A stretch of DNA of 64,000 bases from Acidobacteria bacterium Ga0074141. GTDB taxonomy: Bacteria; Acidobacteriota; Blastocatellia; Pyrinomonadales; Pyrinomonadaceae. The stretch is from contig LNDP01000024.1 of the NCBI GenBank assembly GCA_001464665.1, forward strand, positions 868,001-932,000, written 5' to 3'. The notes below the pieces were generated by a model that saw nothing but the letters and a program-made list of their open reading frames with translations, did not search any database and was not told the origin of the DNA. The first letter of the stretch is position 1; each line of letters opens with the position of its first letter. Below are positions 1-9,736 of the stretch, piece by piece. Both the position numbers and the translations under genes were made by a program.

Positions 1-1351
1 ATACGCGGGCCGAGCCAAACTTCCGCTGCAGGTTTGCCGTCACCTTGAATACGCCGCCCTTGCCTTTAACCCGCTCAAGGTACTCCTCTCGCGAAACATC
101 GGCAACGTCCTCGCCAAAGACGACGATCCGCGGGTCGCGTTCCATCTCTTCGTGCATGCAGCGGTTGATCAGATCGACCATCGTGCCCGGATTGCCCGAG
201 AGCTCGGCACCTTCTTCCGTATCGAAAAGCGCGCGGTCGGTCGGGTCGACATCCGGTGAAAAGACGTTGCGAAGCGCCGATTCGGGCGCCGGCTGCGGCG
301 TCTCGATCGCGATGTCGGCGACCTTGTTGACCTCTTCATCGACCTCCTTGCGGAGAGCCTCGAGCTTCTCGGAGGTGATTACGCCTTCGGTCATCAAAAA
401 CTCGGCAAAGGTCGTTATCGGGTCGATCTCGGCATCGGCTTGGCGTTCTTCATCGGGGCGATAGAGCTTTTCGTCGTCCGAAAGCGAGTGCGAATAAGGG
501 CGAATTACCTTGCCGTGAACAAATGCCGGGCCTTTACGCTCGCGGCAATATTCGACCGCACGCTTGAAGGTGGCATAACTTTCGAGCGGGTCGGTGCCAT
601 CGCACTTTTGCATGTAAAGGTTCGGGAAGCCCGAGACGAGGGCCGAGATATCGCCGCCGGCCGTGTTGACCTCGACCGGAACCGAGATCGCGTAGCCATT
701 GTCCTCAACCACGAAGATGACCGGCAGCTTGAGGTTGCAGGCGGTGTTGAGCGCTTCCCACCATTCGCCCTCGCTGGTCGTGCCGTCGCCGACCGACATA
801 TAGACGACCTCGTCGCCCTTGAATCCTTTGACCTTGTCCTGAAGCTCGGGCAGGAGCGAAGCTCGGTGTGAAACCTCGGCCGCTCCGACCGAATGGAGCG
901 CCTGAGTTCCGGTGCAGGAAGATTGCGACGGAACGTTCAGGTCCTTGTGGCCCCAGTGCGAAGGCATCTGCCGGCCATGTGAATTCGGGTCGAGTTCGGC
1001 ACCAACGGCGGAGTAAAGCATCTCAAGCGCCGTCATTCCCAAACCGAGCATCAACGCCCGGTCGCGATAATACGGAAAGAACCAATCATAAGCCGGCTTC
1101 ATTGCCTGAGCCGCTCCGACAAGAAGAGCCTCGTGGCCGGCTCCCGAGATCTGGAAGAAGATCTTGTTCTGGCCCTTAAGCTGGATCTCTTTGTCATCGA
1201 CCCGCCGGGACATATACATCGTCCGGTACATCGCAACGAGCGTCTCGGGCGAAAGGCCGTGATACTTCTCGGCCGCTGCCGCCGTGCCGCCGCCGCTGTT
1301 CGCTTCTTTCTTATCTGCCTTCGAATCGGTCTTTTTTGCAGAGATTGACAT
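1..1351 (-). CDS. 2-oxoacid dehydrogenase E1, fused alpha-beta subunit (partial)
   Basis: Thiamine-diphosphate E1 component of a 2-oxoacid dehydrogenase complex (branched-chain or pyruvate type): it decarboxylates a 2-oxoacid and hands the acyl group to an E2 lipoyl domain. About 450 codons are in the window. Residues ~30-350 form the alpha part; the ThDP/Mg motif opens with GDG at 188-190 and closes with N218. The beta part follows in the same frame, with the E1-beta signature FGEDVA at about 412, so both halves are one chain. A Lys/Gly/Ala-rich tail of ~28 residues precedes the fold. The ATG at 1351 is preceded by AAAGGA at about 10 nt. The gene runs off the left edge, so E2/E3 neighbours and substrate cannot be judged. 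Confidence 0.88.
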   Translation of the reverse strand, partial: MSISAKKTDSKADKKEANSGGGTAAAAEKYHGLSPETLVAMYRTMYMSRRVDDKEIQLKGQNKIFFQISGAGHEALLVGAAQAMKPAYDWFFPYYRDRALMLGLGMTALEMLYSAVGAELDPNSHGRQMPSHWGHKDLNVPSQSSCTGTQALHSVGAAEVSHRASLLPELQDKVKGFKGDEVVYMSVGDGTTSEGEWWEALNTACNLKLPVIFVVEDNGYAISVPVEVNTAGGDISALVSGFPNLYMQKCDGTDPLESYATFKRAVEYCRERKGPAFVHGKVIRPYSHSLSDDEKLYRPDEERQADAEIDPITTFAEFLMTEGVITSEKLEALRKEVDEEVNKVADIAIETPQPAPESALRNVFSPDVDPTDRALFDTEEGAELSGNPGTMVDLINRCMHEEMERDPRIVVFGEDVADVSREEYLERVKGKGGVFKVTANLQRKFGSARV

Positions 1352-1547
1352 CAATAAACAAGTCCTTTCAATAAGATTTTCTGATAGTTGGGTAACTAAA
1401 AAGAATAGCAAATAGCAGGCTTTCGGGCAATTTGGGCGCTTGAGCCAAAGACTCGGTCTTCCGAACGCCCAGCAAAACAAAAAGCACAAGGCGAACCGGT
1501 TTCCCGATCCGCCTTGCTTTCTCGCGGGGAGGTGCGAGTGTGGGCAG

Positions 1548-2801
1548 CTATCTGCTATTTCGCCGAAGGTCGCGTTCGTAGCTCATTCGTTTGCGGGTGA
1601 GCAGATCGTTGCTTCGGTCGGCGATCAGACGATTCAAGTCCCTGACGGCCTCGATCTCCTGTTCAAGTTCCGCAGATGGGGTGACGGCGAATGCATCGTC
1701 GGTTGTCGAGGCAACCATACGCAAAATGCTGGCTGCGTCATCGAACTCACCCTCATCCAGATATTCCATCGCTTCTTTCCGCGCTCGCGCGTTTGTCAGA
1801 AGCGTGACGGCTGTGAGCACCTGGTCGTTGGTTCGCAGTTCAGCCACAGCGGCCGCCGTGTCATAGGCGACCTCGGCCTCGGAAGTTGCGGTCATCGGCT
1901 TTTGCGTCGCTTGCTCGGTGTAGCGAAGCTCGAAAATAGCTGCCGAAAGCGTCTCGCCGACCTGGCCGGCGGGTATCTTCAGCCTGACCAAAACATCGAG
2001 CGGGGAACCGGCCCGAAGATTCGGAAGTAAATACCGGCCCGAGGCGTCCGTTTCGAAGTCGTTAAGCAGGTCGGCGACCGCAACACCCGGCGAGGGCGTA
2101 ATGCCAAGCGTGACGGTGTGCCCGACCTGAGCCACCAAGCCCTTCAACTCTGTTTCGAAAATTCGAACCATGTCCTGCGGCTCTTCGACGTACCAGGCGT
2201 TCCCTTGGCCGGCTTCGGCCATCGGCACGAGGAGATCCTCGTTAAAGCCCTGCCCGATGCCGATGGTCGATGTGTTTATCCCGCGTTCGGCAAGGTCCTT
2301 TGCTTGCTGAACGAGCCGGTCCGTCCGCGTCTCGCCGACATTGGCCTGCCCGTCGGTGATAAGAAGCACCCGATCGATGCCGCCGCCGGAAAGCCGTTCG
2401 CTGACCTGCAAGCCGGCCTGCACCCACCCCTGATGAAGTGCCGTAGAGCCGCGGGCCTCGATGCGTTCTATTCCGCGTTTTAGCATTTCCTTATTCGTGG
2501 CGGACTGATTGGTGAAAAGTACATCCACATGGTCATCGAAAATCACCGCTGAAAAACGATCGGTCGGCAGGAGCTCATCGATGCAGTACTTCGCGGCTTC
2601 ACGCGCCTCTGCGATCTTTCGGCCACCCATCGACCCCGAGCGGTCAAGCGCGATGCCAATGTTAAGCTTCGGCCGCTCTCCGCTATCGGCGGAAACAGCC
2701 GGCGGCACCACGCGGACAAGGACGTCGATCGTTTGCTCCGTGTTGGCGGCGACCCGTTCCTTTTCGATAATGATCTCTAAAGTGGTTTCTTTGTTGTCCA
2801 T
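1548..2801 (-). CDS. von Willebrand factor A (VWA) domain protein
   Basis: A 417-residue protein built around a VWA domain, a metal-dependent adhesion/scaffold fold. The MIDAS motif DRSGS is at 53-57 (D53, S55, S57), followed by the Thr of GSTALHQG and the Asp of LLITDGQ, so the metal site looks complete. The region before it is a short beta-rich segment; after ~230 comes a beta-sandwich-like region and a helical C-terminus with charged residues. No signal peptide or membrane segment is seen, so it is probably cytoplasmic. A MerR-type regulator gene lies directly upstream on the same strand, 94 nt away, suggesting a small co-transcribed unit. The 196 nt between this gene and the E1 gene hold no gene. 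Precise role unknown. Confidence 0.85.
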   Translation of the reverse strand: MDNKETTLEIIIEKERVAANTEQTIDVLVRVVPPAVSADSGERPKLNIGIALDRSGSMGGRKIAEAREAAKYCIDELLPTDRFSAVIFDDHVDVLFTNQSATNKEMLKRGIERIEARGSTALHQGWVQAGLQVSERLSGGGIDRVLLITDGQANVGETRTDRLVQQAKDLAERGINTSTIGIGQGFNEDLLVPMAEAGQGNAWYVEEPQDMVRIFETELKGLVAQVGHTVTLGITPSPGVAVADLLNDFETDASGRYLLPNLRAGSPLDVLVRLKIPAGQVGETLSAAIFELRYTEQATQKPMTATSEAEVAYDTAAAVAELRTNDQVLTAVTLLTNARARKEAMEYLDEGEFDDAASILRMVASTTDDAFAVTPSAELEQEIEAVRDLNRLIADRSNDLLTRKRMSYERDLRRNSR

Positions 2802-2895
2802 ATTGATCTTTGCTTCTCCTTTTTATTTGTCGCCGCATCTTTCGATCGGTCTTTTCTAAGTTGGTTTATGATGTGGAGCCGGCCGGCGATGAACG

Positions 2896-3612
2896 CTAAC
2901 GCCGCTCTCTGGCATCCAGAATGCCATCGATGAGCACCAGCACCCGCTGCCGCCAGTTCGCATCTTTCGGGGCACGAAAGCTCCGAGAAACGTTCAGTTC
3001 GAGGCCCGGAATGATCTCGTAGCGGCGCCAGTCGGACGTTCCGCGTGAAAGCCGCGGCGCTGCCGGCGGCGGGCGGCGAGCTGGCGGACGCTCGGGCCTG
3101 TCACTTCGCTCCATTAGAAGCGATTCGAGATACTCTTTTGCTTCATTCCCGGCAGATGGCGGAGCGGCCGGAATAGTACCTTCGCTGTCAAAAAGGACAA
3201 CATCACTATCGTCGGTGTGTCCGATGGATGCGCGGAACACATCAAGTTCTTTTTTGTCCGTAAAGACGTGGATCTCCTCGCCGAACAGCTTTTCGAGTTC
3301 GTCCTCGGATTTTCCCGCGATCAGATCCTTGATAACGCTGATCGGAAGGCCGAGTGCCTGCAACTTTTTTATCACGAGCAGTGTTAGCAAATGCTCGTAG
3401 CCGAAGATCGAGGTCACGCCGCGTTTCTCGATGGCCTGGTCGAGCAGGCCTTCCGTGATGTAGTAGCGGATCGTCCGTTCGTTCGGATAATCGGCGACCG
3501 TTCCTTTTTCCTGGGTCGTTCCGATGGACCTGAGGAAATGTTCGGCGGCCCGGGCAAGCTCGCGAACGCCGTGGTATTCCATGTGTTTTAGTGTTTGTAG
3601 TAGCTGAACCAT
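2896..3612 (-). CDS. MerR-type transcriptional regulator
   Basis: About 238 residues. Residues ~40-110 form a MerR-like winged helix: NERTIRYYITEGLLD is the helix-turn-helix and first wing, followed by FGYEHLLTLLVIKKLQALG and a helical linker. A Pro/Arg-rich stretch (~185-205) separates a C-terminal part of unknown fold. MerR proteins bind between the -35 and -10 elements of their promoters. The start is uncertain: GTG at 3618, ATG at 3612 and ATG at 3582 are all in frame and none has a good ribosome site. Just upstream, 3621-3669 holds repeated ACAGTA/TACTG elements that could be its own operator. The VWA gene follows in the same direction, so that gene is a likely target. Confidence 0.75.
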   Translation of the reverse strand: MVQLLQTLKHMEYHGVRELARAAEHFLRSIGTTQEKGTVADYPNERTIRYYITEGLLDQAIEKRGVTSIFGYEHLLTLLVIKKLQALGLPISVIKDLIAGKSEDELEKLFGEEIHVFTDKKELDVFRASIGHTDDSDVVLFDSEGTIPAAPPSAGNEAKEYLESLLMERSDRPERPPARRPPPAAPRLSRGTSDWRRYEIIPGLELNVSRSFRAPKDANWRQRVLVLIDGILDARERR

Positions 3613-3769
3613 GGACACATACTACTGCGAACATCAGATAATGTCAACAGTAAATATTATCGACAGTAGTTAGTGGTAAACATTGCCGCTTAGCACCGCG
3701 ATCGGATCCTCGGCCGAAGCTTCGGTTTGCTCGTTTCCCGGGGTGCTTCGGTTGCGATATCATTCATTA

Positions 3770-4060
3770 ATGCTTACACATATCGTTTGCTGGAAATATA
3801 AGCCGGAGACGGATGCGTCCGCTCGTGAAGATCATATCGGGAAGCTTCAGGCGTTGCAGGGAGTAATACCGGAGATCATCAGTATTTCGGTCGGGAAGGA
3901 CATTCTCGGGCTCGAACGTTCGTTTGACACGGGTTTGGTCGCGACCTTTGCCGATGAGGCCGGGCTCGCCGCCTATACCGATCACCCGCAGCACCAGGAA
4001 GTGGCGGCGATGGGCAAAGTTATAGCCGAGCGCGTCGTTTCGGTGGATTTTGTCGAATAA
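3770..4060 (+). CDS. Dabb (stress-responsive A/B barrel) domain protein
   Basis: A 96-residue protein with the dimeric alpha/beta-barrel (Dabb) pattern: MLTHIVCWKYKP at the N-terminus, a helix, LGLERSFDTGLVATFAD in the middle and YTDHPQHQEV near the end. Family members are small soluble proteins, some enzymes and some stress-induced without known activity. A longer in-frame start at 3683 would add 29 unlikely residues, and family length argues for the ATG at 3770. It is divergent from the MerR gene and overlaps nothing of substance. Confidence 0.8.
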   Translation: MLTHIVCWKYKPETDASAREDHIGKLQALQGVIPEIISISVGKDILGLERSFDTGLVATFADEAGLAAYTDHPQHQEVAAMGKVIAERVVSVDFVE

Positions 4061-4136
4061 ACTATTTTCGGTATCAGGCCGCGGGGGCAAACGATTCCCG
4101 CCGGCCGAACATCTTAAGACCCAGCAAATTAAACCG

Positions 4137-6239
4137 ATGTTTCTGCAAAATTTTTCCAAGAAGCGGCATTTTTTAGCTATCTTTGCGGCCATTGCCTTCA
4201 CAGCGGCCGCGGCTGAGCTTACGGCACAGCAAAACCGGCGGGCGGCCACGTTCGACGTCAAGGGTTACGTCATCGATGCTCAATTATCGCCCGATGAGAA
4301 CAAGATCGATGCAACCGTTGATGTGACCTTCACGGCGCTCGAGGAACTTCGCTCGGTGGCGTTTGAGCTCAACGGCTCGCTTAAGATCGACTCGATCGTT
4401 AGAGTTAACTCCGCCGCGCAACCGGCCGCAACTGCGACGCCAACCCGCGGACGACAGCCGCGGCCAACCCCGACGCCACGCGGGCCCGAGGTCACGTTTG
4501 TGCAGGATCAGGTCGGCATCTCCGATCTCGGCCCGAGCGTTCGGATCGACCTCGGCGAGCAGGTCGCGAAGGACACGGCCGTGACGCTCCGATTCAAGTA
4601 TAGCGGCGTTCTGAATACGCCTTCCGGCGGGCCGCTGCTCAACAAGCGGCTGGCATACATTGGCGAGGTTAATGGGTATCTTTTTTACGCCGCTCGCTGG
4701 TTCCCATTTCATGATTACGCGGCCGACCGGGCTACTGCGGACATTACGGTGACGCTTCCCGGAGCTTTTCAGGTGGTCGGCCATAGCGATACGGATGTGC
4801 CCGCGGCTCCGGCCGGAAAGCATCGGTTCATTCAGTCGCGACCGGGCCTAGTAGGTAACCTCGCGTATGGCCGTTACACCAACCGCAACCTGCAGATCGG
4901 TGGCTACGAACTTAAGTTTTATACACGGCCGGGCAGCACCGAGAACGTTGAAGCCTACGCCGATACCATTGGAAAGGCTCTTGAATATTACACAAAGCAA
5001 TTTGGCGAGCCCGAGATGGGCCGCGACCTCTCGATCGTTCAGATCGACGACGAGAGTCTTGATTTCTATTCCGGTGCGGGCATCACATTTGTCTCCGACC
5101 GCCAGTTCACCGAACCGAGAAGCGTTACCGAAGAACGGCTCCAACGCGAGGCCGCATATCAATGGTGGGGACATACGGTCGGGCTCAGGTCGTTTGACGA
5201 TGCATGGGTCTCGCAGGGACTTGCCGAATACAGCGCCTTCGCATTTCGTGAATCGAACGCGACGGGCGCTCAGCTTGATGCGCTTCGCCGCGAGCTGGTT
5301 GAAAAGTCGTTGACCTTTGAACAGACCGTCTCGCTCCTTCGCGCACCGGCAAACCTCGACGACCAATCGACCGCCTACAAGTACATTATGTACGGCAAGG
5401 GTGCGATGGTTTTTAAGCTTTTGCGGGAAACGCTCGGGAAGCAGAAGTTCGATCAGCTTCTCAAGACCTATCTGGAAGAATATCGCGGCAAGAGTTCCTC
5501 GATCGACGAATTTGAACGGCTGACCTCGCGGGTCGCCGGGCAGAATATGCGATACTTTTTCGCTCGCTGGGTTGAGAGTACCGGAGTGCCTGAGTTTACG
5601 GCCGATTACGTGATACTCCGCAACCGGGCCGGCAAATTCATTGCCCGCGGCACCGTCAAGCAAAACTACGACAACCTTCGGCTGCCGGTCGAGATACAGC
5701 TCAAGTTTGAAGGCGAGAATGGATTTAAGACCGAACAGCTGCAGATAGATGACGCGAGTGCGGACTTTAATATTGAGGTTGACGGCAAGCCGCTAGAGGT
5801 CATCGTTGACCCCGGCTTTAAGCTGCTTTGGGTCTCGCCGGAGCTTCGCGTGACCTCGATCGCAAGGCGGGGCATCGAGCTTTTCAAGGAAGGCAACTAC
5901 AGCGAAGCACAGACGCAGCTTGAGAACGCCCTGAAGCTTGACCGCTCAAATTCGTGGATCTATTACCACCTCGGCCTGCTTTTCCTCGAACAGCGAAATT
6001 ATGAGCTTGCAAAGGAAAACTTCCGGGCAGCTCTCCTCGGAAACATCAATCCGCCGTGGCTTGCGGTTTGGGCAGAGATAAAGCTCGGCAATGCCTATGA
6101 CGCACAGGGCGACAGGACACGAGCCATCGCCGCTTACGACCGAGCCGAAAAGACCGGCATCGAATACGACAATGCGCCCGATGCCATCGCCCGATTCAAA
6201 GCAACGCCATATGATCCGCGGGCGGGTGATGTTAATTAA
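4137..6239 (+). CDS. M1 aminopeptidase-like protein without zinc ligands, with C-terminal TPR
   Basis: A 700-residue exported protein related to M1 (gluzincin) aminopeptidases. A basic/hydrophobic signal peptide covers ~1-30 (KKRHFLAIFAAIAFTAAAA). Residues ~40-250 match the beta-sandwich N-domain and include a Pro/Thr/Arg-rich insertion near 100-120. The catalytic region reads REAAYQWWGH (337-346) where active enzymes have HExxHxWxG; position 360, normally the third zinc ligand Glu, is Gln in WVSQGLAEY. All three metal ligands are thus replaced (R337, Y341, Q360), while the general-base Glu (E338) is kept. Residues ~595-690 are TPR-like. It is probably a pseudoenzyme with a binding or scaffold role. 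The ATG at 4137 gives a proper signal peptide; an upstream in-frame start at 4050 would not. Confidence 0.85.
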   Translation: MFLQNFSKKRHFLAIFAAIAFTAAAAELTAQQNRRAATFDVKGYVIDAQLSPDENKIDATVDVTFTALEELRSVAFELNGSLKIDSIVRVNSAAQPAATATPTRGRQPRPTPTPRGPEVTFVQDQVGISDLGPSVRIDLGEQVAKDTAVTLRFKYSGVLNTPSGGPLLNKRLAYIGEVNGYLFYAARWFPFHDYAADRATADITVTLPGAFQVVGHSDTDVPAAPAGKHRFIQSRPGLVGNLAYGRYTNRNLQIGGYELKFYTRPGSTENVEAYADTIGKALEYYTKQFGEPEMGRDLSIVQIDDESLDFYSGAGITFVSDRQFTEPRSVTEERLQREAAYQWWGHTVGLRSFDDAWVSQGLAEYSAFAFRESNATGAQLDALRRELVEKSLTFEQTVSLLRAPANLDDQSTAYKYIMYGKGAMVFKLLRETLGKQKFDQLLKTYLEEYRGKSSSIDEFERLTSRVAGQNMRYFFARWVESTGVPEFTADYVILRNRAGKFIARGTVKQNYDNLRLPVEIQLKFEGENGFKTEQLQIDDASADFNIEVDGKPLEVIVDPGFKLLWVSPELRVTSIARRGIELFKEGNYSEAQTQLENALKLDRSNSWIYYHLGLLFLEQRNYELAKENFRAALLGNINPPWLAVWAEIKLGNAYDAQGDRTRAIAAYDRAEKTGIEYDNAPDAIARFKATPYDPRAGDVN

Positions 6240-6302
6240 TGAAGTTTGATCAGATTTCGATGCCGGTCATACGACAACTCTGAGCACTCGGCGAATCCTC
6301 AG

Positions 6303-6350
6303 CGGCCTCTGCGTTTAGTTAAATCTAACGCAGAGGCCGTTGTGTTTTTC
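6303..6350. terminator. bidirectional hairpin terminator
   Basis: Strong stem CGGCCTCTGCGTT / AACGCAGAGGCCG followed on the plus strand by TTGTGTTTTTC. It lies between two convergent genes ending at 6239 and 6394, and a weaker outer repeat (CTCAGCG / CGCTGAG) surrounds it. Confidence 0.75.
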
Positions 6351-6393
6351 GCAGAGTACGCTGAGACTGAAACCTAACCCCAACCTTGCAGCC

Positions 6394-7782
6394 TTATTTT
6401 AACAAGCTTTCTGCGGCAGCTTCGCCGGTTTCGATGGCGCCTTCCATAAAGCCCTGCCAATCGGCGATGTGCTCGCCGGCGAAAAGGACCTTCAGGTGCG
6501 GACGGGCGAGGACCGGGCGGACGCCGAACCACTGCCCTGGCCGATAGAGCGCGTAAGCGCCTTCGGTATATTCATCCCGCTGCCATGCGTAGGAAGCGAT
6601 GCCCTTGGCGAGCTGCGGTGCGTCGTTATTAAAGTCGTGAAGGTCGCGGGTGATTATGTTCATCCGGCGGGTGTCGTCCTGCGAGGCGAGGACGTCGGCC
6701 TTTTCGCCGATGGCGTATGCGGTCAGGATTCCCTCGCGGCCCGGTTGGTTTTGCGTTGAGTGGAAATAGTAATGCGAGGTCATGTCCGTAACCATCGAGA
6801 AGTTTTCGTCCTTCCAAAAGCGGTTCTCGTAATGGACAGAATTCTTGATGATCCGGGCGTAGATCAGCCTTTCCGCAGCGTTGCGTTGGTCCGCCGGGAG
6901 CGGCGGGTTGAACTTGATCTTGCGGAGCGAGGCGACCGGTGCCGTGCAGATGCAGGCATCGGCGGTGAATGTTTCATCGCCAGCCTTTACGGTTACGATG
7001 CCGCGCCGCTGGTTGATCTCGGAGACCTTCATCCCGGTCCGTATGTTCGCTTCGCCGATGCGGCGGGCGAGTTCATTGACAAGCCGCGAGTTGCCACCCG
7101 TCAGCTTGTAGTCCATCTGGTTCTGCGTTTTCCCCTTTACCTCCGGCTCTTCGTTGGCGGCGTATTCGGCAAGTGCCCCGAAAGCCGAAACGTGGCGGAT
7201 CGATTCGCCAAAATCGGTGCTGTCCGCGAGCTCGCGAAGTATCAGGTCGGGCTGGGTGAAGCCGCTGTCCGAGAGGTGCGTCCACCAATCTTTCCGGTCG
7301 AGCATTCGCTGCTGAACGGGAGTGAGTTTTTCGAAGCCCTGAAGCAATTTCTCGAACGCAGTGTTGGCCTTGGTAGAAAAATCCCAACCGCCGGGCCGGG
7401 AGACGCGTCCATTCTGCATCAGATAGTCCTCAAACTGATGCTTCTGCAGCGGGATTTTGAAGTCGCTGCAGAGCGCCTTCACACGTTCATGACTCTCACC
7501 AACCCACTCGGCGCCAAGTTCGCAGATCAGACCGCCGCTGTCCGGCATCGTGTGCGAGAAGACGCGGCCGCCGACACGGTTGCGGGCTTCTAGAACGGTC
7601 ACATCCCAGCCCGCGTTCTTCAGTTTGAATGCCGCCGAAAGCCCGGCGAGCCCGGAGCCGACGATGACGCAGCGTTTCTGTCGGCGAGCCTGGCCGAAAA
7701 CACCCTGCGAGCCGACCGCAAGTCCCGCGGTCGTCGCACCCAAGATCTTCAAAAAATCACGGCGGTTCGTATTTTGTTTCAT
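6394..7782 (-). CDS. Tat-exported FAD-dependent amine oxidase-like protein
   Basis: A 462-residue flavoprotein of the flavin monoamine oxidase superfamily, which oxidises amines or other small substrates using FAD. It starts with a twin-arginine signal (NRRDFLK then a hydrophobic stretch ending near GVFGQ), so it should be exported folded with cofactor. The ADP-binding motif VGSGLAGLSAAF is near residue 40, with the acidic end of strand 2 at VLEARNRVGGR. The C-terminal FAD motif is AGEHIADWQGFMEGAIETG. The substrate cannot be read from sequence. It lies 3 nt from the end of the next flavoprotein gene, so the two are probably one operon with the small monooxygenase further upstream. Confidence 0.87.
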   Translation of the reverse strand: MKQNTNRRDFLKILGATTAGLAVGSQGVFGQARRQKRCVIVGSGLAGLSAAFKLKNAGWDVTVLEARNRVGGRVFSHTMPDSGGLICELGAEWVGESHERVKALCSDFKIPLQKHQFEDYLMQNGRVSRPGGWDFSTKANTAFEKLLQGFEKLTPVQQRMLDRKDWWTHLSDSGFTQPDLILRELADSTDFGESIRHVSAFGALAEYAANEEPEVKGKTQNQMDYKLTGGNSRLVNELARRIGEANIRTGMKVSEINQRRGIVTVKAGDETFTADACICTAPVASLRKIKFNPPLPADQRNAAERLIYARIIKNSVHYENRFWKDENFSMVTDMTSHYYFHSTQNQPGREGILTAYAIGEKADVLASQDDTRRMNIITRDLHDFNNDAPQLAKGIASYAWQRDEYTEGAYALYRPGQWFGVRPVLARPHLKVLFAGEHIADWQGFMEGAIETGEAAAESLLK

Positions 7783-7785
7783 AGC

Positions 7786-8868
7786 CTACGCAGTCTTCTT
7801 CAGGGTTTCTTCGATCTCTTTCGCTGTCGTTCGGGCGGTGCGGCCGACGCCGATGAGGGTCGCCGAAGCAAAGCCGGTCCAATTGCCGTAGCCGACGAGC
7901 CATAGGTTTGGCTCTTTCTCCGAACGCGTTCCGGATACTTTAACACGGCCATACTCTTCGACGACACCGAGCGGTGCGAGATGGTCGAGAGCCGATTTGA
8001 ACCCGGTGCACCAAATGACGGCGTCGATCGTTTCGGGTTCGTCGCCTTCTTGCCAGACCACGCCTGTCGCAGTAAAGCTCACGAACGGACGCCGCGATTT
8101 GAGCCGGCCGGCGTCGCGCGCTTCGCGAACGGGTTCGACCATGACGATGCTACCGAGCAGGTCGTACGATTTCTTGGTGCCCGCGGCTCCGGTCGTTAGT
8201 GCCTTATATTTTTCGCTCGCGGCATCAAAAAGAACCCGGCCATCGACATCGTCCGGCAAGTAGTTCGGCTCATCAAGCGTGACCCACGTCGCATCGGCCA
8301 CGAGCGAGACTTCGGCGAGGATCTGCGCACCCGAGTTCCCTCCGCCTATTATCAGAACCCGCTTTCCGGTAAATGCATCGGGCGATTCGTAGTTTGCGGA
8401 GTGTATCTGGACTCCGGTAAAAAGCTCGCGGCCGGGATAATCCGGGATGAACGGCTTGTGCCAAGTTCCGGTCGCACTTACGACAGCTTTGGCGCTGATC
8501 TCGTCGCCGTTGGTAGCTACAGCGAAACGCTCGCCTTCCCGCCTTACGGAAATAACAGTGACCGGCCTGCGGATCGGTAGGTCGTAACGCTCTTCGTATT
8601 GGCGAAGGTAGCTGAGCACCTCGTCGCGGGTCGGGTAGTTATCAAGTCCGCCGCCGGGCATCAGCCAGCCGGGAAGCGAGCTCCATTGTGCCGGCGAAAA
8701 GAGCCGCAGCGATCGCCAGCCATGCAGCCACGCTCCGCCGGGTTCGTTTTGTGCGTCGAGAATTATGTAGCGAAGACCCGAGCGGCGTAGATAATAGCCG
8801 ACCGCCAACCCGGCCTGCCCGCCGCCGATGACGACCACGTCGAATTTGTTTTCTTCCAGGTCGGGCAT
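7786..8868 (-). CDS. flavin-containing monooxygenase-like oxidoreductase (ArsO-like)
   Basis: About 360 residues with two dinucleotide-binding motifs: [16 protein letters not shown] near the N-terminus for FAD and [14 protein letters not shown] in the middle for NAD(P)H. The segment around [19 protein letters not shown] resembles the ArsO/CzcO-type branch of flavin monooxygenases. It likely hydroxylates or oxidises a small soluble substrate in the cytoplasm; an arsenic role is not supported by any neighbouring ars gene. Start: ATG at 8868, or a TTG at 8880 adjoining the upstream stop; both leave the FAD motif intact. Confidence 0.82.
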   Translation of the reverse strand: MPDLEENKFDVVVIGGGQAGLAVGYYLRRSGLRYIILDAQNEPGGAWLHGWRSLRLFSPAQWSSLPGWLMPGGGLDNYPTRDEVLSYLRQYEERYDLPIRRPVTVISVRREGERFAVATNGDEISAKAVVSATGTWHKPFIPDYPGRELFTGVQIHSANYESPDAFTGKRVLIIGGGNSGAQILAEVSLVADATWVTLDEPNYLPDDVDGRVLFDAASEKYKALTTGAAGTKKSYDLLGSIVMVEPVREARDAGRLKSRRPFVSFTATGVVWQEGDEPETIDAVIWCTGFKSALDHLAPLGVVEEYGRVKVSGTRSEKEPNLWLVGYGNWTGFASATLIGVGRTARTTAKEIEETLKKTA

Positions 8869-8880
8869 CGGATGCGGCAA

Positions 8881-9168
8881 TTAGCGGACCAATTTGTATC
8901 GGCGAATGTCAGCGGGCTCGGCAAGCAGATGCTCAAGCTTTTCGCGGGCGGCCGCGAGGTGGGCAGACTCAAGATGAGCATCAAGCGACGCGTCATCAGT
9001 CCATTCCTCGATAAATGTAAAATCCGTTGGATCGGCCGTATTCTGGTGCAGCTCATATGTGACGCAGCCCGCCTCAGCACAAGTCGGCCCGATCAACCCA
9101 AGCAATACCTCCCGCGTCTCGTCGATGCTATCAGGCTTTGATATCAAATGTGCTACGACTCGAATCAT
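8881..9168 (-). CDS. antibiotic biosynthesis monooxygenase (ABM) domain protein
   Basis: A 95-residue ferredoxin-like alpha/beta protein of the ABM/YgiN group: MIRVVAHLISKPD, then CVTYELHQN, FTFIEEWTDDASLDAHL and a C-terminal strand. Relatives include quinol monooxygenases and heme-degrading enzymes that work as dimers. It is the first gene of a likely three-gene run with the two flavoproteins downstream, so a shared oxidation pathway is plausible but unproven. Confidence 0.85.
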   Translation of the reverse strand: MIRVVAHLISKPDSIDETREVLLGLIGPTCAEAGCVTYELHQNTADPTDFTFIEEWTDDASLDAHLESAHLAAAREKLEHLLAEPADIRRYKLVR

Positions 9169-9184
9169 AAATACTCGCTTCTCA

Positions 9185-9595
9185 TCAGGGCAATGAAAAA
9201 TATTTCTTTATCGTCGGGTTCTGAATTACGATATGGTCAGCTATGTGGAAGAACGTGTCTCGTTTGTCTGACATTAGCAAATCATCTCGGGATATCTGCC
9301 TTCCTAAGTAGGCTTCATCCTTCCAAGGCGAACGATCCCAGTCGACAACCGAAAAGCCTAATTCAACGTCATTGCACCTAAGCTGCAATGCAACTGCGCA
9401 CGTTTCGTCAAACCCTTCCTTTCCTTGCTGAACGGCAATTGCGAGGTGTACCACCTCGCCATTATCACACTGATGTAGTGCAGCAAGGTAAATACTAACA
9501 CCCACGCCATCACGATAAACACTACCGCGAGTTACAACAAAGTCGGCTCCACAATGCTCACATTTATTCGATACGTCCTGAAAGTCGATTAACAA
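9185..9595 (-). CDS. hypothetical protein
   Basis: 136 residues, family not recognised. A CEHCG knuckle at 12-16 could bind metal, but no second Cys pair is obvious. The rest is mixed alpha/beta with SVVDWDRSPWKDEAYLGRQI as its most distinctive stretch. No signal peptide or membrane segment. Local base composition is more AT-rich than the flanks and the gene adjoins a toxin-antitoxin cassette, which suggests acquired DNA. Confidence that it is a gene rests on its length and an unbroken, protein-like composition. Confidence 0.6.
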   Translation of the reverse strand: MLIDFQDVSNKCEHCGADFVVTRGSVYRDGVGVSIYLAALHQCDNGEVVHLAIAVQQGKEGFDETCAVALQLRCNDVELGFSVVDWDRSPWKDEAYLGRQISRDDLLMSDKRDTFFHIADHIVIQNPTIKKYFSLP

Positions 9596-9611
9596 ATGTT
9601 CGTTTTTCTCC

Positions 9612-9659
9612 TCAGATGATCGTCGTTACAATCTCGCGGGTGCTGCGTTGGAGTTCGCG
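9612..9659 (-). pseudogene. remnant copy of the cbbQ 3' end (direct repeat)
   Basis: These 48 nt match the last 48 nt of the CbbQ-type gene (10405-10452) at 40 of 48 positions in the same orientation, including the stop codon. Read on the minus strand they encode [15 protein letters not shown]-stop, against [15 protein letters not shown]-stop in the intact gene. No homology continues beyond the repeat. The two copies bracket the PIN toxin-antitoxin pair, so this is either a trace of insertion at the gene end or of a lost paralog. Confidence 0.7.
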
Positions 9660-9736
9660 ACGCTAAAAAGAAGATATCTCGCGTTAGTGTTCCGTAATGT
9701 ACATCAAGGCCTCTTTGCTCGGGTACCGACCTTGAA

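Noticed and set aside
440-1348. Plus-strand frames at the left edge
   Set aside because: Antisense to the E1 gene, which has clear thiamine-diphosphate and E1-beta motifs on the minus strand.
6760-7593. Plus-strand frame of 277 codons
   Set aside because: Shadow of the Tat-exported amine oxidase gene.
7786-8868. Assignment of the monooxygenase as a true arsenic-resistance ArsO
   Set aside because: No ars genes nearby; similarity is to the general flavin monooxygenase branch only.
9185-9187. Possible UGA recoding at the end of the hypothetical gene (tRNA-Sec is present)
   Set aside because: The stop is a double TGATGA with no homology beyond it and no hairpin resembling a SECIS element.
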